Below are positions 52,070 through 61,898 of a stretch of 64,000 nt of DNA, piece after piece. The DNA is from Paenibacillus sinensis (lineage in GTDB: Bacteria > Bacillota > Bacilli > Paenibacillales > Paenibacillaceae): positions 105,971 to 169,970 of the forward strand of contig NZ_JAHCMB010000148.1 of NCBI RefSeq assembly GCF_019904155.1, given 5' to 3'. Positions within the stretch are counted from its first letter, which is position 1. Every line of letters starts with the position of its first letter. The translations under genes were made by a program, and so were the position numbers. The notes below the pieces were generated by a model. That model searched no databases. It was given only the letters and a program-made list of their open reading frames with translations, and had not been told where the DNA came from.

Positions 52070-52804
52070 TCATTCGAATTCATTCAGTTCCTCGAATTCT
52101 TCCCCTCCCGCTTCATTCTCCTTAAGGGAATTCAACACGCTTCGGACCATTTCGCCGGAATATCCCCGTCTCATCAGAAAAGCTCCGGTCTTCCGTCTCT
52201 TATCCATGAGGTCCCCGCGGACCGTATTCCATTTCTTGGCGCCGAGCTGCATTGCGCTCTCTTTCTCCTGCTCCGGACTAATCTCGCCCAACGCTTCGGC
52301 AATCGTCTCTTTCGCGATCCCTTTGCCGCGCAGTTCCTGTCTCACCCACAGCTTGCCCCTACGGTGGCTTGTCACCCGCTGCTCCGCCCATTGTCTCGCG
52401 TACTGTTCATCATCGATCAGACGTTCCCGGATTAACCGGTCCAGAACTTCCTCGATAACAGTCTCCCCGATTTCCTTCTGGCGTAAACGCCGGATCATCT
52501 CCAGCGCTGTCCGGGGCTTGCGCTCCAGATACCGAAGTCCTTCCACATAGGCCCTCTGTTTCTCATCGGCCAGAACGACTTCTTCCAGCTCTTCCTTGGT
52601 GAACAATCTGCCGGTGATCATCCGGTACTTGATCATGATATCTTCATGAACGCTCAGCCGATAAGGGCCGAAATGCAGCAGATAACGGTATCCGGATTTG
52701 AGCTCTTTCTCCACCTTGGTTATCATCAGTTCCTCGCCATCCGGGAACTCCGACAGCACGTTCTCCTCCTGATGGTCATCCTCGGCTTCCAGCTGTATCG
52801 TCAT
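52070..52804 (-). CDS. recX: Regulatory protein RecX
   Basis: 244-aa all-helical modulator of RecA filaments with the three RecX repeats (ALEMIRRLRQKEIGETVIEEVLDRL, WVRQELRGKGIAKETI, FLMRRGYSGEMVRSVL). The N-terminal 50 acidic residues (EAEDDHQEEN) are an extension. It follows recA after a terminator. ATG 52804 follows GGAGGA. Confidence 0.93.
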   Translation of the reverse strand: MTIQLEAEDDHQEENVLSEFPDGEELMITKVEKELKSGYRYLLHFGPYRLSVHEDIMIKYRMITGRLFTKEELEEVVLADEKQRAYVEGLRYLERKPRTALEMIRRLRQKEIGETVIEEVLDRLIRERLIDDEQYARQWAEQRVTSHRRGKLWVRQELRGKGIAKETIAEALGEISPEQEKESAMQLGAKKWNTVRGDLMDKRRKTGAFLMRRGYSGEMVRSVLNSLKENEAGGEEFEELNEFE

Positions 52805-52847
52805 GATGTGTATCCTCCGCTACATTCATAGTTATTCTACAAAAGAA

Positions 52848-52873
52848 GGCGCCCTTGTCAGGACAAGGGCGCC
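52848..52873 (-). terminator. Intrinsic terminator of recA
   Basis: GGCGCCCTTGT/ACAAGGGCGCC, loop of four, T-rich tail (TTCTTTTG) on the minus strand. Confidence 0.88.
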
Positions 52874-52888
52874 TGTATATCCATCGGA

Positions 52889-53950
52889 TTATTCGATTTC
52901 CAGCAGCGCCTGTTCTTCCTCTTTCTCCGCTTGCAGTTCCGATTCTGTCGGAGCCGCTACAAGAGTGCTGAGATTGCTCGCTTCACGAATCTTGTTCTCA
53001 ATCGTAAGGGCCAGGTTCTGATTCTCTTTCAGGAACTGCTTCGCGTTCTCACGGCCTTGGCCTAAACGCTCGCCTTCATAGGAATACCAGGCCCCGCTCT
53101 TGTTGACGATATCCATTTCCGTTCCGATATCTACAAGACTGCCTTCTCTCGAAATACCTTCGCCATACATGATATCGATGTCTGCCTGCTTGAATGGCGG
53201 AGCGACCTTGTTCTTCACAACCTTGATTCGGGTGCGGTTACCTACGATGTCGTTGCCCATCTTGATGCTCTCTACGCGCCGTACGTCAAGACGGATGGTC
53301 GAATAGAATTTCAACGCGCGTCCGCCCGGTGTCGTTTCCGGGTTGCCGAACATAACGCCGATCTTCTCGCGAAGCTGGTTAATGAAGATGGCGATCGTCT
53401 TCGATTTGTTGATCGATCCGGACAGCTTGCGAAGAGCCTGGGACATCAGACGAGCCTGAAGACCGACATGGGAATCTCCCATCTCGCCTTCAATTTCCGC
53501 CTTCGGCACAAGTGCCGCTACAGAGTCGACGACAATGATATCAACCGCGCCACTGCGTACCAGCGCTTCGGCGATTTCCAGCGCCTGTTCGCCTGTATCC
53601 GGCTGGGACAGCAGCAGTTCGTCGATATTGACGCCCAATTTGCTGGCATAGCTTGGGTCCAATGCATGCTCCGCGTCAATAAACGCGGCTTGTCCGCCAG
53701 CCTTCTGCACTTCTGCAATGGCATGCAGGGCAACTGTCGTCTTACCCGATGATTCCGGTCCGTACACTTCAATGATCCGGCCCTTCGGAAGTCCGCCGAT
53801 TCCAAGTGCAATATCAAGAGCCAGCGATCCGCTTGGTACGATTTCGACCTGCATATGAGTCGACTCGCCCAACTTCATAATGGAACCTTTACCGAATTGT
53901 TTCTCTATTTGACGAAGCGCCATTTCCAGCGCCGCACGACGATCTGACAA
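52889..53950 (-). CDS. recA: Recombinase A
   Basis: 353 aa, Walker [10 protein letters not shown] (about 66-74), Walker [15 protein letters not shown] motif [16 protein letters not shown], loop L2 [22 protein letters not shown] all intact. The start is TTG 53950 (MSDRRAAL), with AAAAGGA upstream. LexA-type box and SigA promoter lie upstream. Confidence 0.97.
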   Translation of the reverse strand: MSDRRAALEMALRQIEKQFGKGSIMKLGESTHMQVEIVPSGSLALDIALGIGGLPKGRIIEVYGPESSGKTTVALHAIAEVQKAGGQAAFIDAEHALDPSYASKLGVNIDELLLSQPDTGEQALEIAEALVRSGAVDIIVVDSVAALVPKAEIEGEMGDSHVGLQARLMSQALRKLSGSINKSKTIAIFINQLREKIGVMFGNPETTPGGRALKFYSTIRLDVRRVESIKMGNDIVGNRTRIKVVKNKVAPPFKQADIDIMYGEGISREGSLVDIGTEMDIVNKSGAWYSYEGERLGQGRENAKQFLKENQNLALTIENKIREASNLSTLVAAPTESELQAEKEEEQALLEIE

Positions 53951-54036
53951 TCAGATCACATCCTTTTCTCTATTTATATAATAAAAAATCTCATTAAACA
54001 CGTTGCAAGAAGGGCAACATCTGTTCCTATAGCTCT

Positions 54037-54065
54037 ATTGTACCTTGTTTTGGAGGGTTTGCCAA
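54037..54065 (-). promoter_or_regulatory. SigA promoter of recA
   Basis: Minus strand TTGGCA (54065-54060), 17-base spacer, TACAAT (54042-54037). Confidence 0.75.
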
Positions 54066-54074
54066 GCATTTTTT

Positions 54075-54088
54075 CGAACATACATTCG
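54075..54088 (-). promoter_or_regulatory. LexA/DinR (SOS) box
   Basis: CGAATGTATGTTCG on the minus strand, one change from CGAAC-N4-GTTCG, 9 bases upstream of the recA -35. Confidence 0.8.
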
Positions 54089-54314
54089 TTTTTTTGAACT
54101 TCGCGCAAACATTTCCCTTTTATTGCTAATTATCATTTTATGCCTTGAACAAGCTCGCCGCCGGCCGGAAACGAATCTCTCCCAAGCATCGTCACTCATA
54201 TCTAATCATCGAGAATAAACAACGACGCGGCAACTAATAGACAATAGCGTTTACGGGCAAATGCAATTCCAATTCTAGACGCAGAGCCTATGAATTCATA
54301 TTTACTAATGCAAA

Positions 54315-54346
54315 AACCGCGGCAAAGAGAGTTCAATGCCACGGTT
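54315..54346 (-). terminator. Intrinsic terminator of cinA
   Basis: AACCGTGGCA/TGCCGCGGTT arms (one mismatch) followed by TTTTTG on the minus strand. Confidence 0.75.
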
Positions 54347-54383
54347 CTTCCGCAATATATTTATTATATATGACCCGGAGGAG

Positions 54384-55673
54384 TTATTTCAAGCCTGGAC
54401 TGCCTGACGGAGTAACTGCCCCGCGTTCCACAAGCCGCCGCCACAGGCGGTACAGAATCGCCTTTACAGAATTGATCCGAATGCTCTGCCGATCGCCTCT
54501 CAGCTTCAGCTCGTACACATCCGTTCGGCCATTCCGCTCGGATATGCCGATGTAGACAAGACCAACCGGCTTCCGTTCGGAATGACCCGGTCCGGCGACA
54601 CCGGTCACCGACAAGCCGAAATCGCTGTCCACGGTGATCCGGACCTGCTCCGCCAGAACCTGGGCCACCTCCCGGCTGACTGCCCCTGGAGCATTCTCCC
54701 CCTCGAGATAATCCTGCGGGACATTCAGCAGCTTCATCTTCATTTCATTGGAATAGCACACAATGCCGCCATGAAAAACCGATGAGCTGCCGGGAATGCT
54801 GGTCAGGCTCTCCATCAGCATGCCGCCAGTACAGCTCTCTGCGCAGCTGACCGTAATTCCGGCATCCGCCATCCAGTCCACCAGCACCTGTTCAAGCGGA
54901 GCATCAAAATCGGCGTACAAATGGTCAGGAAGGATATCCCGGATTTTCTCTTCCAGCGCATCCAGCTTCTCCATTGCCTCATTGTGAGATGACGCCTTGG
55001 TGGAAATCCGGACCGTGACTTCGCCTTCCTTGGCGTAAGGGGCAAGCGTGGGATCATTCTGGCCGTGGATCAGGTCGATCAGCTTGTCTTCCAGCAGGGA
55101 TTCCCCGATACCGGCGAACTTAAGCATTTTGGAGTACAGCGGCATTTCATCGGTTAGAGCATGCTGAAGCAGCCAAGGTTTCGCCTTGTTCGCGAACATA
55201 GGCTTCATCTCCCGAGGCGGGCCTGGCAGAACGACATAGTATTTGTCCTGGTCCTTAATGGCCACGCCTACCGCCAGACCGGTTTCATTAGGCAGCGGAG
55301 CCGAATCGTCAATGACCAGAGCCTGCTTGCGGTTGTTCTCGGTCATGCTGACGCCGCGATCGCTGAAGAAGCGCTCCACATGTTCCATCGCCGCCCGTTC
55401 GAGATGAAGTCCCCGGTTAAGGGACGCGGCCAGCGCTTCCTTCGTCAGATCGTCTTCAGTCGGCCCGATTCCGCCGGTGAAAAGAATAAGATCCGCCCGA
55501 GTCTTGGCGATCTCGATGGCCTGCTGCAGCCGGCTGTTGTTGTCCCCTACAACGGTTTGAAAGTACACATCAATACCGAGAGCGGCAAGCTCTACGGAGA
55601 GGAACTGGGCATTGCTGTTCACAATTTGCCCCAGCAGCAGCTCGGTTCCGACCGCAATAATTTCTGCTTTCAT
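54384..55673 (-). CDS. cinA: CinA, competence/damage-inducible nicotinamide-nucleotide protein
   Basis: 429-aa bifunctional protein: N-terminal MoaB-like COG1058 domain (GTELLLGQIVNSNAQFLS, FTGGIGPTEDDLT) and C-terminal nicotinamide-nucleotide amidase domain (AESCTGGMLMESLTSIPGSS). Full length. ATG 55673 follows GGGAGG. In the usual place upstream of recA. Confidence 0.94.
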   Translation of the reverse strand: MKAEIIAVGTELLLGQIVNSNAQFLSVELAALGIDVYFQTVVGDNNSRLQQAIEIAKTRADLILFTGGIGPTEDDLTKEALAASLNRGLHLERAAMEHVERFFSDRGVSMTENNRKQALVIDDSAPLPNETGLAVGVAIKDQDKYYVVLPGPPREMKPMFANKAKPWLLQHALTDEMPLYSKMLKFAGIGESLLEDKLIDLIHGQNDPTLAPYAKEGEVTVRISTKASSHNEAMEKLDALEEKIRDILPDHLYADFDAPLEQVLVDWMADAGITVSCAESCTGGMLMESLTSIPGSSSVFHGGIVCYSNEMKMKLLNVPQDYLEGENAPGAVSREVAQVLAEQVRITVDSDFGLSVTGVAGPGHSERKPVGLVYIGISERNGRTDVYELKLRGDRQSIRINSVKAILYRLWRRLVERGAVTPSGSPGLK

Positions 55674-55804
55674 AATCTTTCGCCTCCCATGATTATCCGC
55701 CGATACCGGCATACAAGAACGGGGCAGTCAGGACGATGTCCCGCTGCCCCGATTCAGCCTGGTCTCAGACGTTATAAGCTTGCTGCCTCACCGTGAACCC
55801 TGAA

Positions 55805-56392
55805 TCAGGTATGGTGCAATTGAAGCAGCTCCTTGTTCTTCACAAAATAATCGATTCCCGAATAGATGGTGATGAGCGCCGCAGCCCAAATGGCGATCGT
55901 GTCAAAGGGGATGCCTACGAACTCGAGCGGGAAATTGTTAAGGAGCAGCAGCGAGATCGCAACGATTTGCACGACCGTCTTCGCCTTTCCCCATTTGCTC
56001 GCCGCGACAACCTTCCCATCGAGCAGCGCGACCTGCCGGAGTCCGGTTACGGCAAATTCCCGGCTGATGATGACGATGGCAATCCAGGAATCGCATCTTC
56101 CCAGTTCAACAAGCGAGATCAGGACAGCCGTAACAAGCAGCTTATCCGCCAGCGGATCGAGCAGCTTGCCGAGATTGGTCACCATATTATACTTGCGGGC
56201 AATGTATCCGTCGATGCCATCCGTACTTGCTGCGAGCAGAAAGATAACGGCTGCAATCAGATGGTTCACCGGCAGTTGAAATGAGCCCCAGTGCAGCGGC
56301 TCCGGGTAAATATTCAGATCGACCAGCAGAAAAAACATCATGATCGGGATCAGACAGATGCGGGCGAATGTAATGCGATTGGGTAAATTCAC
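55805..56392 (-). CDS. pgsA: CDP-diacylglycerol-glycerol-3-phosphate phosphatidyltransferase
   Basis: 195-aa membrane enzyme making phosphatidylglycerol phosphate. CDP-alcohol transferase motif DG-x2-AR-x8-G-x3-D-x3-D is present as DGIDGYIAR...GKLLDPLAD. Four to six membrane segments. Start overlaps the rimO stop by 4 bases (ATGA), so the genes are coupled. Confidence 0.95.
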   Translation of the reverse strand: MNLPNRITFARICLIPIMMFFLLVDLNIYPEPLHWGSFQLPVNHLIAAVIFLLAASTDGIDGYIARKYNMVTNLGKLLDPLADKLLVTAVLISLVELGRCDSWIAIVIISREFAVTGLRQVALLDGKVVAASKWGKAKTVVQIVAISLLLLNNFPLEFVGIPFDTIAIWAAALITIYSGIDYFVKNKELLQLHHT

Positions 56393-57717
56393 TGAAGTTC
56401 CTCCCCTGACAAATCATATTCAAAAGCGTGGGTGATCCGGACCTTCGTCATTTCCCCGATGCCGAGATTGCTGCCCTTTACAAACACCTCTCCGTCGATC
56501 TCCGGTGCGTCGTACTGCGAACGGCCCACATACACATCGCTGCGTCCGTCATAACGTTCCACCAGGACGTCCAGAACCTGTCCCACAAACCGGCCGCCGC
56601 GATTCTTTGACACCTCACGCTGCAGCTCCATCAAGGTATTGGCCCGCCATTCCTTCACGTCCTCCGGCACCTGGTTCGGCAGACGGGAGGCAGGCGTTCC
56701 CTCCTCCATGGAATATGTAAATACGCCGAGCCGGTCAAAGCCGATTTCGCTCACAAAATCGCAAAGGCGCTGGAAATCCTCTTCAGTCTCCCCGGGAAAT
56801 CCGACGATCAGCGAGGTGCGCAGCGACACTTCGGGAATCGCTTCCCGGATGCGCGCTACCAGCTCACGGGTGTCGCGCTGCCTGCCTGGCCTCCGCATCC
56901 GTTTCAGGATGGAGTCTTCGCTGTGCTGCAGCGGCATGTCCACATACTTGCAAATTTTCGGATTGGCCGCCATCGCCTGGATCAGTTCCTCGGTAAAGAA
57001 ACCGGGGTATGCATAATGCAGCCTGACCCATTCGATTCCTTCCACCTCACTCACCCGGTTCAACAGCTCGGGAAGCTTGAACTCACCGTACAAGTCCGTA
57101 CCGTAATTGGTGGAATCCTGAGCGATAAGGCTGACTTCCTTCACGCCTTGCGAAGCCAGAGTACTGACTTCTGCAATGACGGATTCCATGGAGCGGCTGC
57201 GGAACGCCCCCCGCATAAGGGGGATGCTGCAGAAGGTGCAGTTATTGTCGCATCCCTCCGCAATCTTCACATAGGTTGTGAACCGGGGCGTCGACACCTT
57301 GCGGGGAAGCGCCTCCTCATAATTGAACACCGGGTTGCCGACCCATACCGGACGCCGTCCTCTGACGGCCTCGTCCACAATCTGCACGATATTATGGAAG
57401 TCGCCAGTGCCGACAATCCCGTCGATTTCCGGCATTTCCTCCATCAGCTCGGCCTTGTAGCGCTGGGTCAGGCAGCCCGAGACGATCAGCGCTTTGAGAT
57501 TCGCACTCTCCTTCAGCTCCGCGAGTTCCAGAATCGTATTGACCGACTGTTCCTTCGCCGCATCAATAAAACCGCAAGTATTAACAATAATGACGGTCGC
57601 TTCTTCTTTTTCCTCCACGAGCGTGTATCCGCGTTCATGAACCAACCCGGACATAATTTCCGAGTCGACCAGATTCTTCTCGCATCCAAGCGTTACGATG
57701 TTGATTTTTTCTGTCAT
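56389..57717 (-). CDS. rimO: Ribosomal protein S12 methylthiotransferase RimO
   Basis: 442-aa radical SAM enzyme, paralogue of MiaB: VTLGCEKNLVDSEIMSGLV, AEGCDNNCTFCSIPLMRG (CxxxCxxC), TRAM tail. Methylthiolates Asp of S12. ATG 57717 follows GGGGG; ATG 57723 is an alternative. First gene of rimO-pgsA. Confidence 0.94.
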   Translation of the reverse strand: MTEKINIVTLGCEKNLVDSEIMSGLVHERGYTLVEEKEEATVIIVNTCGFIDAAKEQSVNTILELAELKESANLKALIVSGCLTQRYKAELMEEMPEIDGIVGTGDFHNIVQIVDEAVRGRRPVWVGNPVFNYEEALPRKVSTPRFTTYVKIAEGCDNNCTFCSIPLMRGAFRSRSMESVIAEVSTLASQGVKEVSLIAQDSTNYGTDLYGEFKLPELLNRVSEVEGIEWVRLHYAYPGFFTEELIQAMAANPKICKYVDMPLQHSEDSILKRMRRPGRQRDTRELVARIREAIPEVSLRTSLIVGFPGETEEDFQRLCDFVSEIGFDRLGVFTYSMEEGTPASRLPNQVPEDVKEWRANTLMELQREVSKNRGGRFVGQVLDVLVERYDGRSDVYVGRSQYDAPEIDGEVFVKGSNLGIGEMTKVRITHAFEYDLSGEELQ

Positions 57718-57856
57718 GGTCATCCCCCAATAATGAAACCCTTATCCCTACCCACATTTTCTCAACAAGTATAATATAGCCGCATTTGCGCTGTCAAAAA
57801 CACGCAGAACCCCGCAGAGCCTGCCAGCTTCAGGTCATCTGCGGGGGAGAATGAGA

Positions 57857-58348
57857 TCATTTCATATTGGTATATTGCAGGTCCAGCGGAAGATCCGCAT
57901 TATTGAGGACCTTGATGATCTGCTGAAGATCGTCGCGGCTCTTGCCGCTGACCCGGATCTGGTCACCCTGAATCTGACTCTTGACCTTAAGCTTGGAATC
58001 GCGGATGAGCACATTGATCTTCTTGGCGTTATCCTGATCAATTCCCTGCTTCAGTCCAAGCCGCTGGCGAACCGTACCAAGCGCCGCCGGCTCGATTTTG
58101 CCGAAATCCAGGTTCTTCAGGGTAATTCCTCTCTTCACCATCTTGGATTGCAGAATATCGATTACCGCATTCAGTTTATACTCGTCGTCGGATACGATAA
58201 TCAGCGCATCCTTTTCCAGCTTGAGGCTGCTCTTGCTGCCCTTGAAGTCGAAGCGGTTCTGAATTTCTTTCTCCGTCTGATGGATCGCGTTGGTTAGTTC
58301 CTGAATGTCCATTTTGGATACAATGTCGAATGAGCTTTCCGAAGCCAT
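57857..58348 (-). CDS. yajQ: YajQ family nucleotide-binding protein
   Basis: 163-aa two-domain protein of the UPF0234 family ([34 protein letters not shown]). Members bind GTP or cyclic-di-GMP. ATG 58348 follows AAAGGGCG. Confidence 0.92.
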   Translation of the reverse strand: MASESSFDIVSKMDIQELTNAIHQTEKEIQNRFDFKGSKSSLKLEKDALIIVSDDEYKLNAVIDILQSKMVKRGITLKNLDFGKIEPAALGTVRQRLGLKQGIDQDNAKKINVLIRDSKLKVKSQIQGDQIRVSGKSRDDLQQIIKVLNNADLPLDLQYTNMK

Positions 58349-58449
58349 CGTTTCACGCCCTTTGCTACAAGTTTCAGTTTTTATTATATGAAAAAGATGA
58401 GGACAAGTCTAACGGCCATGTATCTGTCATCCTATTTATAATAAAAAAA

Positions 58450-58485
58450 GCCTCCCCCAAGGATGATCACCCTTGCCCGGGAGGC
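58450..58485 (-). terminator. Intrinsic terminator of the 53-aa membrane protein gene
   Basis: GCCTCCC/GGGAGGC and CAAGG/CCTTG arms, T7 on the minus strand. Confidence 0.88.
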
Positions 58486-58519
58486 GTGCTGCTGTCAATC
58501 ATGATATGAAATGCATCTG

Positions 58520-58681
58520 TCATCTGCTCCGTGCCGGAGCGCGGAACATGTCCAGGATACCCAGCAGAATATGCGCCAGTCCGAACCCCAATATTCCGTA
58601 ACCCCAGGTACTTGGCGTCATATAGTATCCGAGCAGACTGACAATGATTCCAAGTGCGGTTACGATCCAACTAACCGTCAT
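58520..58681 (-). CDS. Small integral membrane protein, 53 aa
   Basis: ATG 58681 follows GAGGTG at good spacing and the frame runs 53 codons to TGA 58520-58522. Begins MTVSWIVTALGIIVSLLGYY and has two membrane segments (about 4-20 and 26-44), ending in basic FRAPARSR, which would place the C terminus in the cytosol. Followed by a strong terminator, preceded by rodZ, so it may be the last gene of that operon. Family not identified. Confidence 0.75.
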   Translation of the reverse strand: MTVSWIVTALGIIVSLLGYYMTPSTWGYGILGFGLAHILLGILDMFRAPARSR

Positions 58682-58765
58682 CGATTATACACCTCGCTTC
58701 AATGGATGAACTGCCAGATAATCATAGGTTCTCCATCTCTGCCGAGTCTATACAACCAGTCCGTA

Positions 58766-59740
58766 TTATTGGCCGGTGCTTGTTCCGTTATCCTGAGTGC
58801 CTGTTGTACCGGTACCGCCGGCAGTATCCGCGCCACCGGCAGCCGAACCGTCATCCAGTTTCAGCAGAATGCGCGACGTGGACTTGCCGTCTGTTACCGT
58901 CTGGCCATTTACCGTGATCTGTGTAGCGGGAGAATATCCCGATTTGATGTACATGCCCTGGCTGTCAAGCGTAAAATTCAGCGTATTCCCGGATTCAGTG
59001 CTTCCGTAGCTAAGTTTCTCACCCTGTGAGTTCGTACCGCGGTATACTTCGAGCCAGCTCTTGCCGGTTGCAGTTATAACAACCTGCGGATTCGCGCCCG
59101 ACACCTTGAAGATCGTCGTCTTGCCAGACTTTCCGTCCTGAACGACTGTACCGCTTCCCGCTGCAGGGGATGGGGATACAGACGGGGAAGGAGAAGGAGA
59201 CGCTTCACCCGACGGAAGCGCAGATTCCCCCGCTGCTCCAGCTGAAGGAGAAGGCGTTGCTCCCCCGCCTGCGCCAGCCGAAGCCGTTGCAGGAGAAGGC
59301 ACCTGCGTACTGGTGGTAATCGGACTTACGTCCGTCTGCTTGTCATTCGATTTACCCCAATCAGAAGCGTACATATAAATGACCACTACAATCAATACGG
59401 GAAAAATCCACATCAGCAGCGTCGGGAGCCATTTCGGGTTCCGCCCGCTTTCAGGTCTGCGACTCCGGCTCTGAAGCACGGACTCCATCGTCGAGGACTC
59501 CTGTACAGGCGCGGGGACGCTTCCCGGCTCCTGCATCAGCTCGTCGGGATTGAGGCCGACCGCCTCTGCATAGGTCTTGATAAATGCACGTACATAGAAG
59601 CTTCCGGGGAGCACCTTGTAATCTCCCGCCTCGATCGCTTCCAGATATTTTTTGCGGATTTTTGTTACCTCTTGAACGTCGTCAAGACTCATGCCTTTTT
59701 GCAGACGAGCCTCTTTCAACTGCCGGCCCAGTTCCGACAT
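58766..59740 (-). CDS. rodZ: Cell shape protein RodZ-like
   Basis: 324 aa: N-terminal HTH_25 (LGRQLKEARLQKGMSLDDVQ), single membrane helix at about 105-127, Ser/Pro/Ala-rich spacer (140-200), then an extracytoplasmic DUF4115 domain (SWLEVYRG ... NFTLDSQGMYIKSGYS). Links MreB to the envelope. The tail after about 300 is Gly/Thr-rich. In the B. subtilis ymfK-ymfM-pgsA order. ATG 59740 follows GAGGAGG. Confidence 0.9.
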   Translation of the reverse strand: MSELGRQLKEARLQKGMSLDDVQEVTKIRKKYLEAIEAGDYKVLPGSFYVRAFIKTYAEAVGLNPDELMQEPGSVPAPVQESSTMESVLQSRSRRPESGRNPKWLPTLLMWIFPVLIVVVIYMYASDWGKSNDKQTDVSPITTSTQVPSPATASAGAGGGATPSPSAGAAGESALPSGEASPSPSPSVSPSPAAGSGTVVQDGKSGKTTIFKVSGANPQVVITATGKSWLEVYRGTNSQGEKLSYGSTESGNTLNFTLDSQGMYIKSGYSPATQITVNGQTVTDGKSTSRILLKLDDGSAAGGADTAGGTGTTGTQDNGTSTGQ

Positions 59741-59767
59741 GCTATGACCTCCTCGTTGTATATGTTG

Positions 59768-60535
59768 TTACAGATCGTCGCTGTAGCTGCCGGTAAACGT
59801 ATCGTATACAATTTCCTCACTCGGCGAGTTGCGAAGCTCGATCAGAATGTCAAAATCATCGTACGTATACTCGGATTCCCGGACAAAAATGTCGGGATGC
59901 TCGATGACTTTCACACTCGGCATAGCCATAATCTCTTTCAGGAGATTGTAATGCTTCTCATTGGAACGAATCGTGCTGACGATGCCATCTATGATGAATA
60001 CATTGTGCGGGTTCATTTCATCCTCGGCCAATTGGCTGCGCACCGTCTGACGGAGCATGGTCGAAGACACGAAGGTCCAACGTTTCATGGCGCATACGCT
60101 GCCGGCGATGATCGATTCCGTCTTGCCGACTCTCGGCATACCGCGGAGACCGATAACCTGGCTGCCTTCACGCTTGAACAGCTCCCCCAGGAAGTCGACA
60201 AGAAGCCCAAGCTCGTCGCGGGTGAACCGGAACGTCTTGCGGTCATCCGAGTCCCTGTCAATGTAACGGCCATGCCGGACAGCCAAAATGTCGACCAGCC
60301 GTGGAGCACGCAGGGCCGTAACCGTAATGTTCTCCACCTTCTTGAGCATGTCGCCCATAAGGCTGATCTTCTCGTCGTCGTCCGTTTCAAGCAGCATTCC
60401 CCGGGTCTTGCCTTCTACACCGTTGATGGTCAGGATGTTGACTTCCAGCATCCCGAGCATGGAGGCGATGTCTCCAAGAAGCCCGGGCCGATTCTTATGT
60501 ATCTTGTATTCCATGTACCACTGTTTGTATTCCAA
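59768..60535 (-). CDS. ymfK: DUF3388 protein YmfK
   Basis: 255 aa: N-terminal ACT-like domain (MEYKIHKNRPGLLGDIASMLG) and a following P-loop-like region (GLRGMPRVGKTESI). The start is put at TTG 60535 because GAGGTG lies 6 bases before it; the frame stays open to 60592 without a site. Function unknown; conserved in the ymf cluster. Confidence 0.88.
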   Translation of the reverse strand: MEYKQWYMEYKIHKNRPGLLGDIASMLGMLEVNILTINGVEGKTRGMLLETDDDEKISLMGDMLKKVENITVTALRAPRLVDILAVRHGRYIDRDSDDRKTFRFTRDELGLLVDFLGELFKREGSQVIGLRGMPRVGKTESIIAGSVCAMKRWTFVSSTMLRQTVRSQLAEDEMNPHNVFIIDGIVSTIRSNEKHYNLLKEIMAMPSVKVIEHPDIFVRESEYTYDDFDILIELRNSPSEEIVYDTFTGSYSDDL

Positions 60536-60743
60536 CTTGTACACCTCGTATTGTGAATTGACGCTCTTCCGCCGTTTGCCGTAATTCTTCACAATCCGAC
60601 AAACCTCTCTGTTACACGGGTCATGTTAATGATATATAAAAAAAAAATGAAAGGCAAGGTCAAAGCCCGGATTGCATCTAGAAGAAATACCCAGAGGCGT
60701 TCTCACCGCATAGAAAAGCTCCCCAAAGGGGAGCTCTCCCAGG

Positions 60744-61007
60744 TTATGCGTTTTGCTTGGCGAGCTTGACCATGAGGGAAGCGATGGTCTGGCGCTGACT
60801 GTCGTCGCCTACATCCCACAGTTCCTTGATCGCCCGGTTTGAAGCGTTCTGCGGGTCGACTTTCTTGTCGAGAAACTCCCCGATTTCGAAAGCCAGCTTG
60901 GAAATGGTGTCCTCGCTCATGCCGACTTTTTCGGCCTGGATGACCCGTTCACCCAAAAATCTCTTCCAGGTGTCGTAGTTCTTGATGACAGTCGATTCCG
61001 TTGACAT
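60744..61007 (-). CDS. ymfJ: DUF3243 protein YmfJ
   Basis: 87-aa helical protein (VIKNYDTWKRFLGERVIQAEKVGMS). Conserved small protein of the ymf cluster, function unknown. ATG 61007 follows GAAGGAGG. Confidence 0.9.
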   Translation of the reverse strand: MSTESTVIKNYDTWKRFLGERVIQAEKVGMSEDTISKLAFEIGEFLDKKVDPQNASNRAIKELWDVGDDSQRQTIASLMVKLAKQNA

Positions 61008-61130
61008 ATGAAATCCTCCTTCGTGGCTGGACGGCACGCTGAAGCGCCCGTCTGCAAATTAAGATTTATAAGCAACAGCTTTAATATGCCCTCAAGAAGC
61101 ATCCGTAATCCTGGTTGTTTCCGGTAAACA

Positions 61131-61898
61131 TCAAGTAATCCAGCCGCCGTTCGGACTGATAATCTGACCGTTGATATACCCCGACTCGGGCAGCGCCAAA
61201 AAATACACCAGCGAGGAAATTTCATCAGGCAGCGCCAAACGACCGGCCGGGATTTCCTCCTCCAGCATCCGCATCTCATCTTCGGCCAGATTGTCCAGCA
61301 TGGAAGTGCGGACGGCTCCCGGAGCTACGGCGTTCACCGTAACCCCTGAAGGAGCCAGCTCGCGGGCCAGCGCCTTCGTAAAAGCATTGACCCCGCCCTT
61401 GCTGGCTGAATACGCGACCTCGCAGGAAGCGCCCGAGATCCCCCATACAGAGGATACGTTGATGATCCTGCCGTACCTCTGGGACACCATATAGGGCATG
61501 AAAATTTGACTGCACAGAAAGGTGCCTTTTAAATTGACCGCCATCACGTCATCCCAATCTTCTTCGGTAAGGTCGGCGAGCATTCCGTAATGGGATCTGC
61601 CCGCGTTATTGACCAGAATGTCCGGCTGCATCCCGTTCACCGCGAGCCTTTCGGCCATACGCTGCAGTTGGCTTTTATCCCGAAGATCGGCCGATACCGT
61701 CATCACCTGAGCTCCGGCTTCCATACATTTTCTGGCAACTTCATTGGCCGCCTCATGGGAATTCATGTAGTGAATGACAACCTTCATCCTTGCAGAGGCA
61801 AAGCGTTCAGCGATCGCTCCACCGATTCCCCCGCTTCCTCCTGTTACCAGCACTGTCGTTTCTCCAAGCGGCTTGCCGCTTCCTCCCCAGCCTTCCAC
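61131..61898 (-). CDS. ymfI: Short-chain dehydrogenase/reductase YmfI
   Basis: 255-aa SDR: TGGSGGIGGAIA (TGxxxGIG), NNAG, catalytic Ser-Tyr-x3-Lys as NVSSV...YSASK. GTG 61898 overlaps the ymfH stop (TAGTG). Similar to 3-oxoacyl-ACP reductase, substrate unknown. Confidence 0.9.
   Translation of the reverse strand: MEGWGGSGKPLGETTVLVTGGSGGIGGAIAERFASARMKVVIHYMNSHEAANEVARKCMEAGAQVMTVSADLRDKSQLQRMAERLAVNGMQPDILVNNAGRSHYGMLADLTEEDWDDVMAVNLKGTFLCSQIFMPYMVSQRYGRIINVSSVWGISGASCEVAYSASKGGVNAFTKALARELAPSGVTVNAVAPGAVRTSMLDNLAEDEMRMLEEEIPAGRLALPDEISSLVYFLALPESGYINGQIISPNGGWIT

Larger units (their letters stand above)
53951..54383. other. recA upstream region
   Basis: 433 bases with the recA promoter, LexA box and cinA terminator; a small hairpin GTTGC/GCAAC in the recA leader. 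No gene seen. Confidence 0.6.
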
